Source: Prevotella sp.
GTDB taxonomy: Bacteria > Bacteroidota > Bacteroidia > Bacteroidales > Dysgonomonadaceae
Direction: 5' to 3'
NCBI GenBank assembly: GCA_031285625.1
Contig: JAITVV010000092.1
Span: 157,679-221,678 of the forward strand
Length of the DNA stretch: 64,000 nt
Shown here: positions 41,915 through 51,600 of the stretch, piece after piece
How positions within the stretch are numbered: the stretch's first letter is position 1
How the letters are laid out: every line of letters begins with the position of its first letter
Notes under the pieces: model-generated
Databases searched by the model: none
What the model saw: only the letters and a program-made list of their open reading frames with translations
What the model was told of the DNA's origin: nothing
Position numbers and translations under genes: made by a program

Positions 41915-42862
41915 TTATAGAGGCTTAACCGGAATACAAATATCAACAATATGTTTCTTCTCAGGATGAAGCTCATAATAATTATGATATAGCTCATAAG
42001 TATTACCCTCTCCCTGCTGATAGCCGCTCTCAGTAAACCATAGGCACATGGTATTCCATGCCTGCTGAAATTCATGATTATTTAATTCGAAATGACCCAC
42101 AGCATATTTACCACCGGGGATAATCATTTTACCTATTTCTCCCTCTACTTTAACATCCCCTTCAATCAGGATACAGGCACTTTGCCTGACCTTACCAAGA
42201 TCGGTAATAGACGGATCGTCATGTGTAACAGAAATTGTTTTGGTCTTTTCTGGATCATACAAATTACGTGGGATAGCCCATTTAATAACTTTCTCATAGG
42301 CTTTGTAAATCTGATCGAATGCACCGATATGACGGCAATAAATTACATTCATGTCAGGCATTTCTTTAACTTCGATTCTTGTTTTCATAATGATTAATTT
42401 ATTAATTTCTACATTACAAAATTCGGAATCTAATTCGAGCCGGGATTTCACATTCTTGCTGAGTAGTTGCCCGTTCTTGCTAAAAAGCAATCCATCTTTA
42501 GAAAATACTGCCTTTTCGGTTCTACTAAATTCACGGGCTGTTATTCCAAAATATTTTCTGAATGTCCTACTAAATAGGGATACACTACTAAAACCACAGA
42601 TATATGCTATCTCGGTAACAGACAAACTCTGGTCATTCCATATAAGCATAGCCGCTTTTTCGATCCGTATACGCTGAATAAAATCAATAGGAGTCTCTCC
42701 TATGAGAAATGTAAATATACGATGAAAATGAAAGGGTGAAAAGTTTGCAATTTGTGCTATTGTATTAAGGTCTAATTGTTGGTCTATATTAGTCTCAATG
42801 TAATCCATTACCCTGTTGATTCTCGAAATGTATTCCTGCTGGCTCTTTTCTTTTGCAATCAT
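41915..42862 (-). CDS. AraC family regulator with GyrI-like effector domain
   Basis: This 315-residue protein has two AraC helix-turn-helix units at about 12-110 (LDLNTIAQIANFSPFHFHRI and SVTEIAYICGFSSVSLFSRT, with FRKYFGITAREFS). A linker and a GyrI-like small-molecule-binding domain (about 165-312) follow, with MPDMNVIYCRHIGAFDQIYK, PGGKYAVGHFELN and ELHPEKKHIVDICIPVKP. This is the Rob/BmrR-type arrangement used to sense hydrophobic drugs and activate defence genes. The target may be the adjacent uvrA-like gene, but no shared site was found for it. It is transcribed towards that gene and ends in a terminator. Confidence 0.9.
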   Translation of the reverse strand: MIAKEKSQQEYISRINRVMDYIETNIDQQLDLNTIAQIANFSPFHFHRIFTFLIGETPIDFIQRIRIEKAAMLIWNDQSLSVTEIAYICGFSSVSLFSRTFRKYFGITAREFSRTEKAVFSKDGLLFSKNGQLLSKNVKSRLELDSEFCNVEINKLIIMKTRIEVKEMPDMNVIYCRHIGAFDQIYKAYEKVIKWAIPRNLYDPEKTKTISVTHDDPSITDLGKVRQSACILIEGDVKVEGEIGKMIIPGGKYAVGHFELNNHEFQQAWNTMCLWFTESGYQQGEGNTYELYHNYYELHPEKKHIVDICIPVKPL

Positions 42863-42926
42863 GATTTAGTTATTTTCACAAATATAGAAACAAGAGTGGA
42901 GTATACATTTTACTATTCTTGCTAAA

Positions 42927-43862
42927 TTATGTTTTTATACTATGCACCAGATTTTTCACTATATTTTTAAACTCCAACGGCTCTATAACCGTAGCCTGGT
43001 CTGCAAAGGATAGATACCATCGGGCAAGCCCTTCCAGTGAATGAGTTACATAATGCTGAATTACATAGTCATCAAAGTCTTCTTCATTCACCAATCCGAA
43101 TATATATTTTGTCATTCCCATAAAACGTAGTGCCGGTTTTTCCACCCTTACTTTTACATTATATACGATATCACTAGCATATATTTTATCAAGAAGAGCT
43201 TTCAATGTTGGATGCTTATTTTCAAAACCATTTTCTAGAGAAATCAGGTTCTGAATACGGCTCAGGTTAAAAGTCCGATAATCTTTTCTCAGTTTACACC
43301 AGGCCATTACATACCAGTTGTTCACCATGAAATAAAATCCGAGTGGTTCGATATCGCGAGTGGTTATTTCCCTGTTGTAGTTTGCATTATAATCTATCCG
43401 GGCTACTTTTTTATCTATAATACAATGTAAAAGCGGCTGAAAAACATTTACAGGCTCGCTTAATGGCAGGGTATGGTTCTCTAAGGCTTGTATATGACTA
43501 TCAAAATCTTCAAGAATATTTTTCTCAGCACTTCGTAACACTGCCCTTATCTTACCCATCCCGCTACGGTAAAACTTATAAGTATCCTTTTCGGTCTGAC
43601 GGCTTATCAGTTTTTCGGCCATAAGGAACGCAATAGCCTCTTCCGTGGAAAACATGAGTGGAGGCAATTTATATCCGTCTACCAGAGAATACCCCAATCC
43701 GGCCTCTCCCGTGATGGGAATACCCGATTCTTCCAAAACACGTATATCCCGATAAACAGTACGCAAACTAACACCAAATTCATCCGCAATCTGACGGGCT
43801 GTAACCACAGAACGTGATTGCAGCCTGACAAGTATTGCTGATATTCGATCGAGTTTATTCAA
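42927..43862 (-). CDS. YafY-type transcriptional regulator (HTH_11-WYL)
   Basis: This 311-residue protein starts with TTG at 43862; no nearby ATG fits the family's N-terminus. Residues 5-60 are a DeoR-like helix-turn-helix (ISAILVRLQSRSVVTARQIA, EFGVSLRTVYRDIRVLEE). Residues about 135-230 are a WYL domain (FYFMVNNWYVMAWCKLRKDY, RTFNLSRIQNL), and the C-terminal extension (SLEGLARWYLSFADQATVIE) is of the WCX type. WYL regulators sense nucleic acid or small ligands and often control repair genes. It is the third gene of the PPOX-hydrolase-WYL operon and the best candidate to bind the TGACA-N6-TGTCA dyads. Confidence 0.9.
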   Translation of the reverse strand: MNKLDRISAILVRLQSRSVVTARQIADEFGVSLRTVYRDIRVLEESGIPITGEAGLGYSLVDGYKLPPLMFSTEEAIAFLMAEKLISRQTEKDTYKFYRSGMGKIRAVLRSAEKNILEDFDSHIQALENHTLPLSEPVNVFQPLLHCIIDKKVARIDYNANYNREITTRDIEPLGFYFMVNNWYVMAWCKLRKDYRTFNLSRIQNLISLENGFENKHPTLKALLDKIYASDIVYNVKVRVEKPALRFMGMTKYIFGLVNEEDFDDYVIQHYVTHSLEGLARWYLSFADQATVIEPLEFKNIVKNLVHSIKT

Positions 43863-43902
43863 AATGTGAATTTGATATGAAATGTAAAGTTAATCATAAT
43901 AC

Positions 43903-44559
43903 TCATTGAAAGAATTCTTTCAGGTCGGGATATAAGATATCCTGATCTATTATGTAACTACCATGATCATGTTCACGCATAATCTTTAGTCTGGCATCCG
44001 ACAGTGTCTTTACTATATTCTGAAAAGTTTTTCTGTAATAAATATCATTCTGCGCAGCCACAACCAATGCCGGAACATGTATATTTGCTAATTCTTTTAA
44101 TTCTATATCAGGCTGCTCCAACATCATTTTCACTAAAGGATCTTTATTCTTTTCATATTCGAATAGCAAATAGTCATAAACACTTTTCTTAAAATCAGAG
44201 GGTTTTAGGTTTACACCAAGCAGAGCCATCTTACTAAAGGTATTCTTATACTTAAGCTCTAACAGTATGCTGATAATAGCTCCATCACTAAATCCTATCA
44301 CAGATACATTTTCCAAACTGAGTTTCCTGATGAACTGATAAATATCTTCAGCCATTGTTTCATAAGAATAGTCTTCAGTTTTTTGGCTTTCACCATGATT
44401 CCTGCTATCTATAGCATAGATAGTAAAATTCTGTTTTAGCTTAAAAATCAATTTATCAAATATATGATGATCTTCACCATTACCATGCAACAGAATTACG
44501 GGATTTCCCGTACCTTCCTTTATATAGTTAAGAACAGTGTTATTTATTTCTATTTTCAT
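43903..44559 (-). CDS. Alpha/beta hydrolase
   Basis: This 218-residue protein has an alpha/beta hydrolase fold: VILLHGNGEDHHIFDKLIF (oxyanion region), YAIDSRNHGESQ, the nucleophile elbow VIGFSDGAIISI (GFSDG, Ser about residue 94), an acid in VPALVVAAQNDIYY and the catalytic His in REHDHGSYI. The substrate is unknown. It is shorter than usual at the cap region. The start is 7 bp after the PPOX gene, so the two are co-transcribed. Confidence 0.85.
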   Translation of the reverse strand: MKIEINNTVLNYIKEGTGNPVILLHGNGEDHHIFDKLIFKLKQNFTIYAIDSRNHGESQKTEDYSYETMAEDIYQFIRKLSLENVSVIGFSDGAIISILLELKYKNTFSKMALLGVNLKPSDFKKSVYDYLLFEYEKNKDPLVKMMLEQPDIELKELANIHVPALVVAAQNDIYYRKTFQNIVKTLSDARLKIMREHDHGSYIIDQDILYPDLKEFFQ

Positions 44560-44566
44560 CTTAAAA

Positions 44567-44992
44567 TTACATTAACATTGCTCTGATACCAACAGGTTTA
44601 AATCTGACAATACAAAATAAATCTCCTTCAGGTCCTTCCGGAAAATGGTGAATCATATGGTCCATCCACTTAGACTTTTTTGTTCCTGCGTCGGTTAGTA
44701 CTTCTGCATTTCCTGTCAATATTACTTGTCCGTTCCCATCTGTATACATCAATTCACACAAAGGATTTTCACTGATATTCTTAACCTTCTGAGAATTTGA
44801 TTCTGTTGCAAAATAAAATTCTTGCAGACTTTGTCCCGGCAAGTGGCTAAATCCTGAAACCCGTGCTCCTTTCTCTTTACAGCTTGTTCCAATAACAGCA
44901 TGGTCACGGGCGGCAATAAACTCTTCTGCTATTTTTCTTTCCTCTGCTGACATACCTTCAGCCTCTCCTACATAAAACAATTTGAAATTCAT
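44567..44992 (-). CDS. Pyridoxamine 5'-phosphate oxidase family (flavin split-barrel) protein
   Basis: With the ATG at 44992 the product is 141 residues (a TTG lies 6 bp upstream). It shows the FMN-binding split barrel: FIAARDHAVIGTSC, SGFSHLPGQSLQEFYFATES, NSQKVKNISENPLCELMYTD and GQVILTGNAEVLTD. Members reduce or protect against small electrophiles, or bind F420 or heme. Gly/Asn details do not decide the cofactor here. It heads an operon with a hydrolase and a WYL regulator behind an operator shared with the uvrA-like gene. Confidence 0.85.
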   Translation of the reverse strand: MNFKLFYVGEAEGMSAEERKIAEEFIAARDHAVIGTSCKEKGARVSGFSHLPGQSLQEFYFATESNSQKVKNISENPLCELMYTDGNGQVILTGNAEVLTDAGTKKSKWMDHMIHHFPEGPEGDLFCIVRFKPVGIRAMLM

Positions 44993-45029
44993 AATCAATA
45001 ATTTAGTGTTAATACTTAATTGCTTATCA

Positions 45030-45064
45030 CAAAAGTAAGAGAGCAGAATGACAACTGTATGTCA
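45030..45064 (-). promoter_or_regulatory. Operator and promoter of the PPOX-hydrolase-WYL operon
   Basis: TGACA-N6-TGTCA (45064-45049), 11 bp, then the -7 box TACTTTTG (45037-45030) on the minus strand. Dyad, flanking bases (CTGACATAC, TTGTCATTC) and spacing equal those at the uvrA-like gene. Confidence 0.7.
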
Positions 45065-45085
45065 GTAGGACGAAGTATTTTTAAA

Positions 45086-45118
45086 TAAAAAAGCCATCAA
45101 TAAATTGACGGCTTTTCT
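45086..45118 (-). terminator. Terminator of the M3 peptidase gene
   Basis: AAAAGCC-TCAA and TTGA-GGCTTTT pair around a short loop; on the minus strand TTTTTTATTT follows. Confidence 0.8.
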
Positions 45119-45134
45119 TTCTATTTATATAAGT

Positions 45135-47228
45135 TTATTTCTTCACTCCATTTCTTTCCAACAGTGCATTAACCGAAGGTTCCTGTCCCCTGAATTTGAT
45201 ATACAGGCTCATTGGTTCTTCTGTATTACCTTTCTCAAGTATATTTTCGCGGAACGAGCGCGCCGTTTCTTTATTAAAGATTCCTGTTTGTTTGAATAAA
45301 GCAAAGGCATCGGCATCAAGAACTTCTGCCCATTTGTAACCATAATATCCGGCAGCATATCCACCCGAAAATATATGACTGAATGAGGTAGACATGTTGG
45401 TACCATCCACAACCGGCAACAATGCTGTTTTGTCCATTGCCTTACGTTCAAAAGCAATTACATCCCCCGTATATGGCTGTTGTAATGTATGCCATGCCAT
45501 ATCCAGATATCCGAAAGATAGTTGACGATAGCATAGATAACCTGCATTATAGTTAGCAGCATCTACCAACTTCTTCACCAAGTCGGCAGGTATTTTTTCT
45601 CCTGTCTTATAGTGAACTGCAAACTTATCCAGATATTCTTTTTCAGTCAGCCAGTTTTCCATTATTTGCGAAGGAAGCTCCACAAAGTCATGCAAAACAT
45701 TTGTCCCTGATAAGGTTTCATAAGTACATTTGGTAAGGATACCATGCAGAGCATGCCCAAATTCATGCAGGAATGTTTCTACTTCGTCGAATGTAAGTAA
45801 AGCCGGCTCTGTAGCTGTCGGACGTGTAAAATTCATCACGATAGATACAAACGGACGTGAATCTTTTCCTTTTTCTATATACTGACCTTTAAACTCTGTC
45901 ATCCATGCTCCCTGGCGTTTCCCTTCACGTGGATGGAAGTCAGTATAAAGTACCGCAAGGAATTTTCCATTTTCGTCTAATACATCGAATGCTTCCACCT
46001 CCGAATGATATACAGGAATCTGGGTATTTTTTTTAAATGTAATACCGTATAGATCAGTAGCTAGTCCGAAAACTCCTTTCTTCACATTTTCCAATTCAAA
46101 ATAAGGGCGAACAAGTTCATCACTTACACTATATTTCGCATCTTTTAGTTTTTCAGAATAGAAAGCCCAGTCCCAAGGTTGCAGGTCAATCGCTTTTCCT
46201 TCCATACCCACTGCAAAACCTTCTACCATCTTCACATCTTCACGGGCAGCCTGTGCATATGCACTGAACAAATCGTCAAGCAAACCATAAACATGTTCTT
46301 TATCCTTTGCCATCTTGTTACGTAAAACATACGTAGCATAGTCAGGATAACCTAACAAATTTGCTATTTGCATACGTGTTTTTGCAATCTGTTTTACATT
46401 TTCCTGATTATCAAATTCTCCGCCTGCAACACATTTGGTATTATATGCCATATAAAGTTTCTGACGAAGGTCGCGACGGGTAGAATACTTCATAAATGCA
46501 ATATAGCTTGGCGCCGAAAGATCGAACATATAGCCATCTTTACCCTTACTTTTTGCTTTAGCTGCTGCCGCATCCTTCACCATCTGAGGCAGTCCTGCAA
46601 GATCACCTTCATCTGTTAAAATCATTTCAAATTTATTACCTTCCTTTAGTGCATTTTGACCAAAGGTCAGGGTAAGTTGACTTAGCTTCGTTGATAACTC
46701 CTTATATGTATTTCTGTCATTGCCAGTCAGGGTTGCACCACTATTTTCAAAACCTTGATAGGTTTTCTCTACCAGACGAATTTGCTCAGGTGTAAGATTA
46801 GACTCAAAACGTTTATCATAAACAGCTTTTACTTTCTGAAACAATCCTTCATTCAACATGATGGAATTCGAGTGTTCAGACAACTTAGGTTGTATACGCT
46901 GAGCAATCTCTAACATTTCGTCGTTACTTTCGGCACTCAGCATATTGAAAAATACTGATGTAACCTGGCTCAACAACTTGCCTGATTCTTCCAAGGGTAA
47001 TATTGTATTCTCGAAAACCGGTACAGACCGCACCATTACAATCCGGTTTATCTCGGTTTGATGATCTATTATACCTTTTTCTATAGCAGGTTCGTAATGT
47101 TCGTTCCTTATCTTATTGAACGGTGGTGTATTGTAAGGCGTTTTATACGCCGAAAAAAACGGATTTTGTGCTTGAATTGTAGTCATAACTAACATTAAAA
47201 GTGAAACTAAAAAAAAGTTCTTCTTCAT
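45135..47228 (-). CDS. M3 family metallopeptidase (dipeptidyl carboxypeptidase/oligopeptidase A type)
   Basis: The ATG at 47228 is chosen because it starts a signal peptide (KKNFFLVSLLMLVMTTIQA, then Q); an earlier start would put eight residues before it. The 697-residue product is helical with the thermolysin-like zinc site TFLHEFGHALHGI (about residue 482) and the third ligand in ENWLTE. C-terminal landmarks are FSHIFSGGYAAGYYGYKWAE. Exported M3 enzymes in Bacteroidetes trim dipeptides from peptide C-termini (Dcp-like). It is a single gene with its own terminator. Confidence 0.93.
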   Translation of the reverse strand: MKKNFFLVSLLMLVMTTIQAQNPFFSAYKTPYNTPPFNKIRNEHYEPAIEKGIIDHQTEINRIVMVRSVPVFENTILPLEESGKLLSQVTSVFFNMLSAESNDEMLEIAQRIQPKLSEHSNSIMLNEGLFQKVKAVYDKRFESNLTPEQIRLVEKTYQGFENSGATLTGNDRNTYKELSTKLSQLTLTFGQNALKEGNKFEMILTDEGDLAGLPQMVKDAAAAKAKSKGKDGYMFDLSAPSYIAFMKYSTRRDLRQKLYMAYNTKCVAGGEFDNQENVKQIAKTRMQIANLLGYPDYATYVLRNKMAKDKEHVYGLLDDLFSAYAQAAREDVKMVEGFAVGMEGKAIDLQPWDWAFYSEKLKDAKYSVSDELVRPYFELENVKKGVFGLATDLYGITFKKNTQIPVYHSEVEAFDVLDENGKFLAVLYTDFHPREGKRQGAWMTEFKGQYIEKGKDSRPFVSIVMNFTRPTATEPALLTFDEVETFLHEFGHALHGILTKCTYETLSGTNVLHDFVELPSQIMENWLTEKEYLDKFAVHYKTGEKIPADLVKKLVDAANYNAGYLCYRQLSFGYLDMAWHTLQQPYTGDVIAFERKAMDKTALLPVVDGTNMSTSFSHIFSGGYAAGYYGYKWAEVLDADAFALFKQTGIFNKETARSFRENILEKGNTEEPMSLYIKFRGQEPSVNALLERNGVKK

Positions 47229-47267
47229 ATAGTATATTATTAAAGTTATCAATTTCTTTCCTATTGA

Positions 47268-47906
47268 TTATTTCCATTGTGTAATCTCATCCACAGAGAA
47301 ACGAATAGAATCATTACGTGCTTCTGCTGCTTTACCAATCGATATAAGTATTATCGGAATATAGCGTTTGGCATCAAGATCCAATGCCTCAGTCAGTTCC
47401 TTACGCATAAATCCTCCTATCGGATTAGTGTCATATCCATATGCTTTGGCAGACAACATGAGCTGCATTGTAACAAATCCACAATCGATCAATACGGAAT
47501 TCCTCAATCTTTCTTCTGTAAAACTGGTATGAAAGCCAGCTATCATTTCAGACATTTTGTCTTTATATTCAGGAGTTATCAGATTGTTTTCCACTCCTGC
47601 AGATAATATTGGGTCTGTGTATGAAGCACATTCCATATCACCATATACAGCAATTATAGCCGACGAAGTCTCCCACTGCTGTTGGTTAAACATCATAAAG
47701 GGTTTAATTGTTTCCTTACCTTCAGGTGTATCAAAAACAAAGAATCTCCACGGTTGCAAATTCAGGGAAGAAGGAGCTGTCATTGCATCTTGGAGTATGT
47801 TGGACATTTCATCCCGGCTTATTTTAACAGATGTATCATAATTTCGGATGGATGCACGTTCAAGCAAAGCCCGATTGGCCTTATTTGCAATATTTTTTAT
47901 TTGCAT
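47268..47906 (-). CDS. Nitroreductase family protein
   Basis: This 212-residue FMN-dependent oxidoreductase has RASIRNYDTSVKISRDEMSN and the family start ERASIR, then AMTAPSSLNLQPWRFFVFDT, which is the standard FMN-binding segment. A central LMLSAKAYGYDTNPIGGF and the C-terminal YIPIILISIGKAAEARNDSI follow. Such enzymes reduce nitro compounds and quinones with NAD(P)H as dimers. It is divergent from ruvA. A TACCTTTG box at about 47940-47933 could be its promoter. Confidence 0.92.
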   Translation of the reverse strand: MQIKNIANKANRALLERASIRNYDTSVKISRDEMSNILQDAMTAPSSLNLQPWRFFVFDTPEGKETIKPFMMFNQQQWETSSAIIAVYGDMECASYTDPILSAGVENNLITPEYKDKMSEMIAGFHTSFTEERLRNSVLIDCGFVTMQLMLSAKAYGYDTNPIGGFMRKELTEALDLDAKRYIPIILISIGKAAEARNDSIRFSVDEITQWK

Positions 47907-48084
47907 AGCTTTTATATTTAAAGAGTAATGAGCAAAGGTATAAAAAAGTAATCCAAAATGTCTTATCTTTGCCGATTAAATAAAGAACTCAGAAAGATAC
48001 AATACTTACAAAAAGTTCATATACAAAATATACTTTTTTTAATGTTTTTTCGTTATAAATTAACTAGTAAAATTACAAATCATT

Positions 48085-48666
48085 ATGATTGACTATATAA
48101 GAGGGGAAGTTGCTGAATTGACTCCGGCTTCCGCTACGATCGAAACCGCAGGAATAGGTTATTTTATCAATATATCTTTAAATACATATGCAAGTCTTTC
48201 GGGACAAAAAAATGCTAAATTATTTATATATGAGGCTATAAGGGAAGACGCATATCAGTTATTCGGCTTTTTTGACAAGCAGGAACGTGAATTATTTATA
48301 TTACTGATAAGCGTTTCGGGTATCGGAGCCAGTACAGCACGAATGATGCTTTCGTCTATGACAGTGCAAGAGTTAACTAATGTTATAGCTTCCGGAAATT
48401 CCGACATACTAAAAACAGTAAAAGGTATCGGGCTGAAAACAGCGCAGCGTGTTATTGTAGACCTGAAAGATAAAATAAAGATCAGTGGTGTAGAACAAGT
48501 TGAAATGTTTGCGGCAAACAACCCTGCAGGCGAAGAAGCTATCGCTGCTCTGGTCATGTTGGGATTTCCACAACAAGCATCACAAAAAGTAGTCGCTAAG
48601 ATATTAAAAGATAAACCCGACAATACAGTAGAACAAGTTATAAAGACTGCATTAAAAATGCTCTAA
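48085..48666 (+). CDS. ruvA: Holliday junction DNA helicase subunit RuvA
   Basis: This 193-residue protein has the three RuvA domains. The N-terminal OB fold is [20 protein letters not shown]. The middle helix-hairpin-helix pair is [20 protein letters not shown] and [20 protein letters not shown]. The C-terminal RuvB-binding three-helix part is [20 protein letters not shown]. It binds four-way junctions as a tetramer and recruits RuvB. The usual Bacteroidetes order ruvA-sprA is kept. A TATCTTTG box is seen at 47964-47971, without a clear -33. Confidence 0.97.
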   Translation: MIDYIRGEVAELTPASATIETAGIGYFINISLNTYASLSGQKNAKLFIYEAIREDAYQLFGFFDKQERELFILLISVSGIGASTARMMLSSMTVQELTNVIASGNSDILKTVKGIGLKTAQRVIVDLKDKIKISGVEQVEMFAANNPAGEEAIAALVMLGFPQQASQKVVAKILKDKPDNTVEQVIKTALKML

Positions 48667-48696
48667 GATTAAATTCTTTTATTTAACATCATCAGG

Positions 48697-51600
48697 TTGA
48701 AAAAACGTATAAAATATTTATTCTTTGTAACGCTTTTTATAAGCTCAATCAGTTTGTTTTCTGGTATATCCGGTAAAACAGATGTTGATCTTGTTACAAC
48801 CGATGAGCCCTCATTCCAGCCGGAGGACACAATACCACGCTTTCCTGTAAAGAAAACCCAGATAGAAACATACAAAGACCTGAAAGACAATCCGCCACTA
48901 GACTTACAAGATCCTTCAAATATAAAAAAAACAATAGAATATGATCCGGTAAGTGGTCTTTATGTGTTTCGCACCAAAATAGGAGACCAGGAAGTAGCCA
49001 CACCATTCTCGTTGAGCCCCGACGAGTATATGCAATATACCTTAAAGCAATCTATGGCTGATTACTTCCGGGATAAAAATACTGAAGCCTACAATAATAA
49101 GGATGAAAAAGATGAGTTCTCTCTGAAAGATATTAAGCTGGATATTGGTGCTGCTGAAAAATTATTTGGCCCCGGTGGTGTAAAGGTTAGAACCCAGGGA
49201 TATGTGGAAGCTACAATGGGTATCAAACGGAATTCTACTGACAATCCTATCTTATCTGAGCAGACCAGAAGCCGTACTGCTTTTGAATTCAAAGAAGATA
49301 TTCAGATGAATGTGACTGCCTCGGTAGGTGATAAGATAAATTTCGGGATGAACTATGATACCAAAGCATTGTTTGATTTCGATTCTAAAAAATTAAAGCT
49401 GGGATATGAAGGTAAAGAAGATGAAATAATAAAACGTATTGAGGCCGGAAATGTAAGTATGAGTACCACCAACTCCCTGATCAACGGGGGAACAGCCCTT
49501 TTTGGTATCAATACAGAACTGCAATTCGGAAAGCTACGTGTGAATGCTATTGTTTCGCAACAAGAGACTCAATCACAAACGTTGAACTCAAAAGGAGGAG
49601 TACAAACCAGCGAGTTTGAACTAAAGGCCGACCAATACGACGAAAACCGGCACTTTTTCCTGAGTCAGTATTTCAGGGATAATTATGACAGGTTTATGAG
49701 TCGGATTCCTTACTCGATGTCATCTATCAAAATTACAGATATAGAAGTATGGATAACAAATAAAAGAGGTGATTATACCCAATCACGAAACATTGTCGCA
49801 TTTGCCGATATAGCAGAACACGACAAAATAAAGAACCCTAAATGGTTGCCGACAGGTACAGAGAAAGCCCCTCTCAACAATGGGAACAATTTACATTCGA
49901 CTGTTATAAATACTCTTCCCGCAGCAAGAGATATTAACCAGGTAACAGGCTTGTTTAATGGGAATGGACTGGAAAGTGGCCTTGATTACGAGAAGGTTGA
50001 GAATGCCCGTTTACTTAATTCGTCAGAATATACATTCAATGCGGAGATAGGCTATATATCACTAAATTCTGCATTACAGGCTGATGAAGTATTAGCCGTA
50101 GCATATAAGTATACAATGGGAGGCAGCACCCAGCAAAAAAACTATCAGGTAGGTGAAATGTCTACTGATATTGTTGATAAATACGACTCATCAAATCCTA
50201 AATCAGGAGCATTGTTTGTAAAGCTATTAAAACCCGTATCATTGTCTCCACGCTCATATACATGGGACCTGATGATGAAAAATGTATATTATATCGGGGC
50301 AAACGGAATACAACAAGACCGATTCAGGCTGAATATTTCTTACCAGTCGGACACACTGGGAACTTATATAAACTACCTTCCCGAAGGTAATATCAAGAAT
50401 CAGCTTTTGATAAAAGTAATGAATCTAGACCGGTTGGATTCAAGAAATAAAGAATTGCCAAACGGCGATGGTATTTTCGACTTTGTAGAAGGCTTTACAA
50501 TTAATGCTCAGAACGGGCGTATATTTTTTCCTGTAGTTGAACCTTTCGGCTCTCACCTTAAAGCGAAGATAGGTAGTCCAACTATTGCTGAAAAATATGT
50601 ATATCAGCAACTATATGATTCGACATTAACCGTTGCGAGACAAATTGCTGAAAAGAATAAATTTAAAATATACGGATCTTACCGGGGATCGATGACTGGA
50701 AATAACGCCGAAATAAACCTGAATGCAACAAATGTACCCCAGGGTTCGGTAAAGATCACCGCCAACGGTATGTTGCTAACCGAAGGAACGGATTATATTG
50801 TAGACTATACATCCGGTATTGCAACCATAATAAATCAAAGTATTCTGGATTCTGACGCCAATATACAAACCACACTCGAAGAAAGAGCGTTGGGCATGCA
50901 GCGAAAAACCTTATTAGGGTTGAATCTAAGCTATGATATAACCAAGAATTTCAATATAGGAGGTACAATCATGCATATGTATGAAAAGCCCCTGACCACG
51001 AAAACAATGATTGGCGATGAGTCTGTAAAGAATACACTCTGGGGATTGAATACAGCTTATAAGACCGAATCGATGTGGCTGACCAATCTTATTGATAAGA
51101 TACCTTTCGTGAATGCATCACAACCATCTCAAATCAGTTTTTCGGCTGAATTTGCTCAGATGATAGCCGGACATTATACTAATGGAAATACCGGAGGCTA
51201 CTCTTACCTTGACGATTTTGAATCGTCTCAGTCGAGCATAGACCTAAAGAGTCCGTATGCTTGGTCATTGGCAGCTACTCCATTAAGATCAGATATAAAA
51301 ATGGCCCATCCGTTTACAATAGCCATGACAACAAAAGAAGATAGCATTACGTATGCAAAAAACAGGGCTATGCTATCGTGGTTTATTATCGACCCTATAT
51401 TTACACGACAAGGGTCTTCTCTAAAGCCTAACCATATAAATAAGGACGACTTATCAGACCATCGTGTAAGAGAAATTGGGGTTGCAGAGATATATCCAAA
51501 CAGGGATACAAAACAAATGGATGCACCTACAATACCTGTTTTAAATCTCTCATATTACCCAAACGAAAGAGGACCATATAACCTGGATGTAACGCAAATA

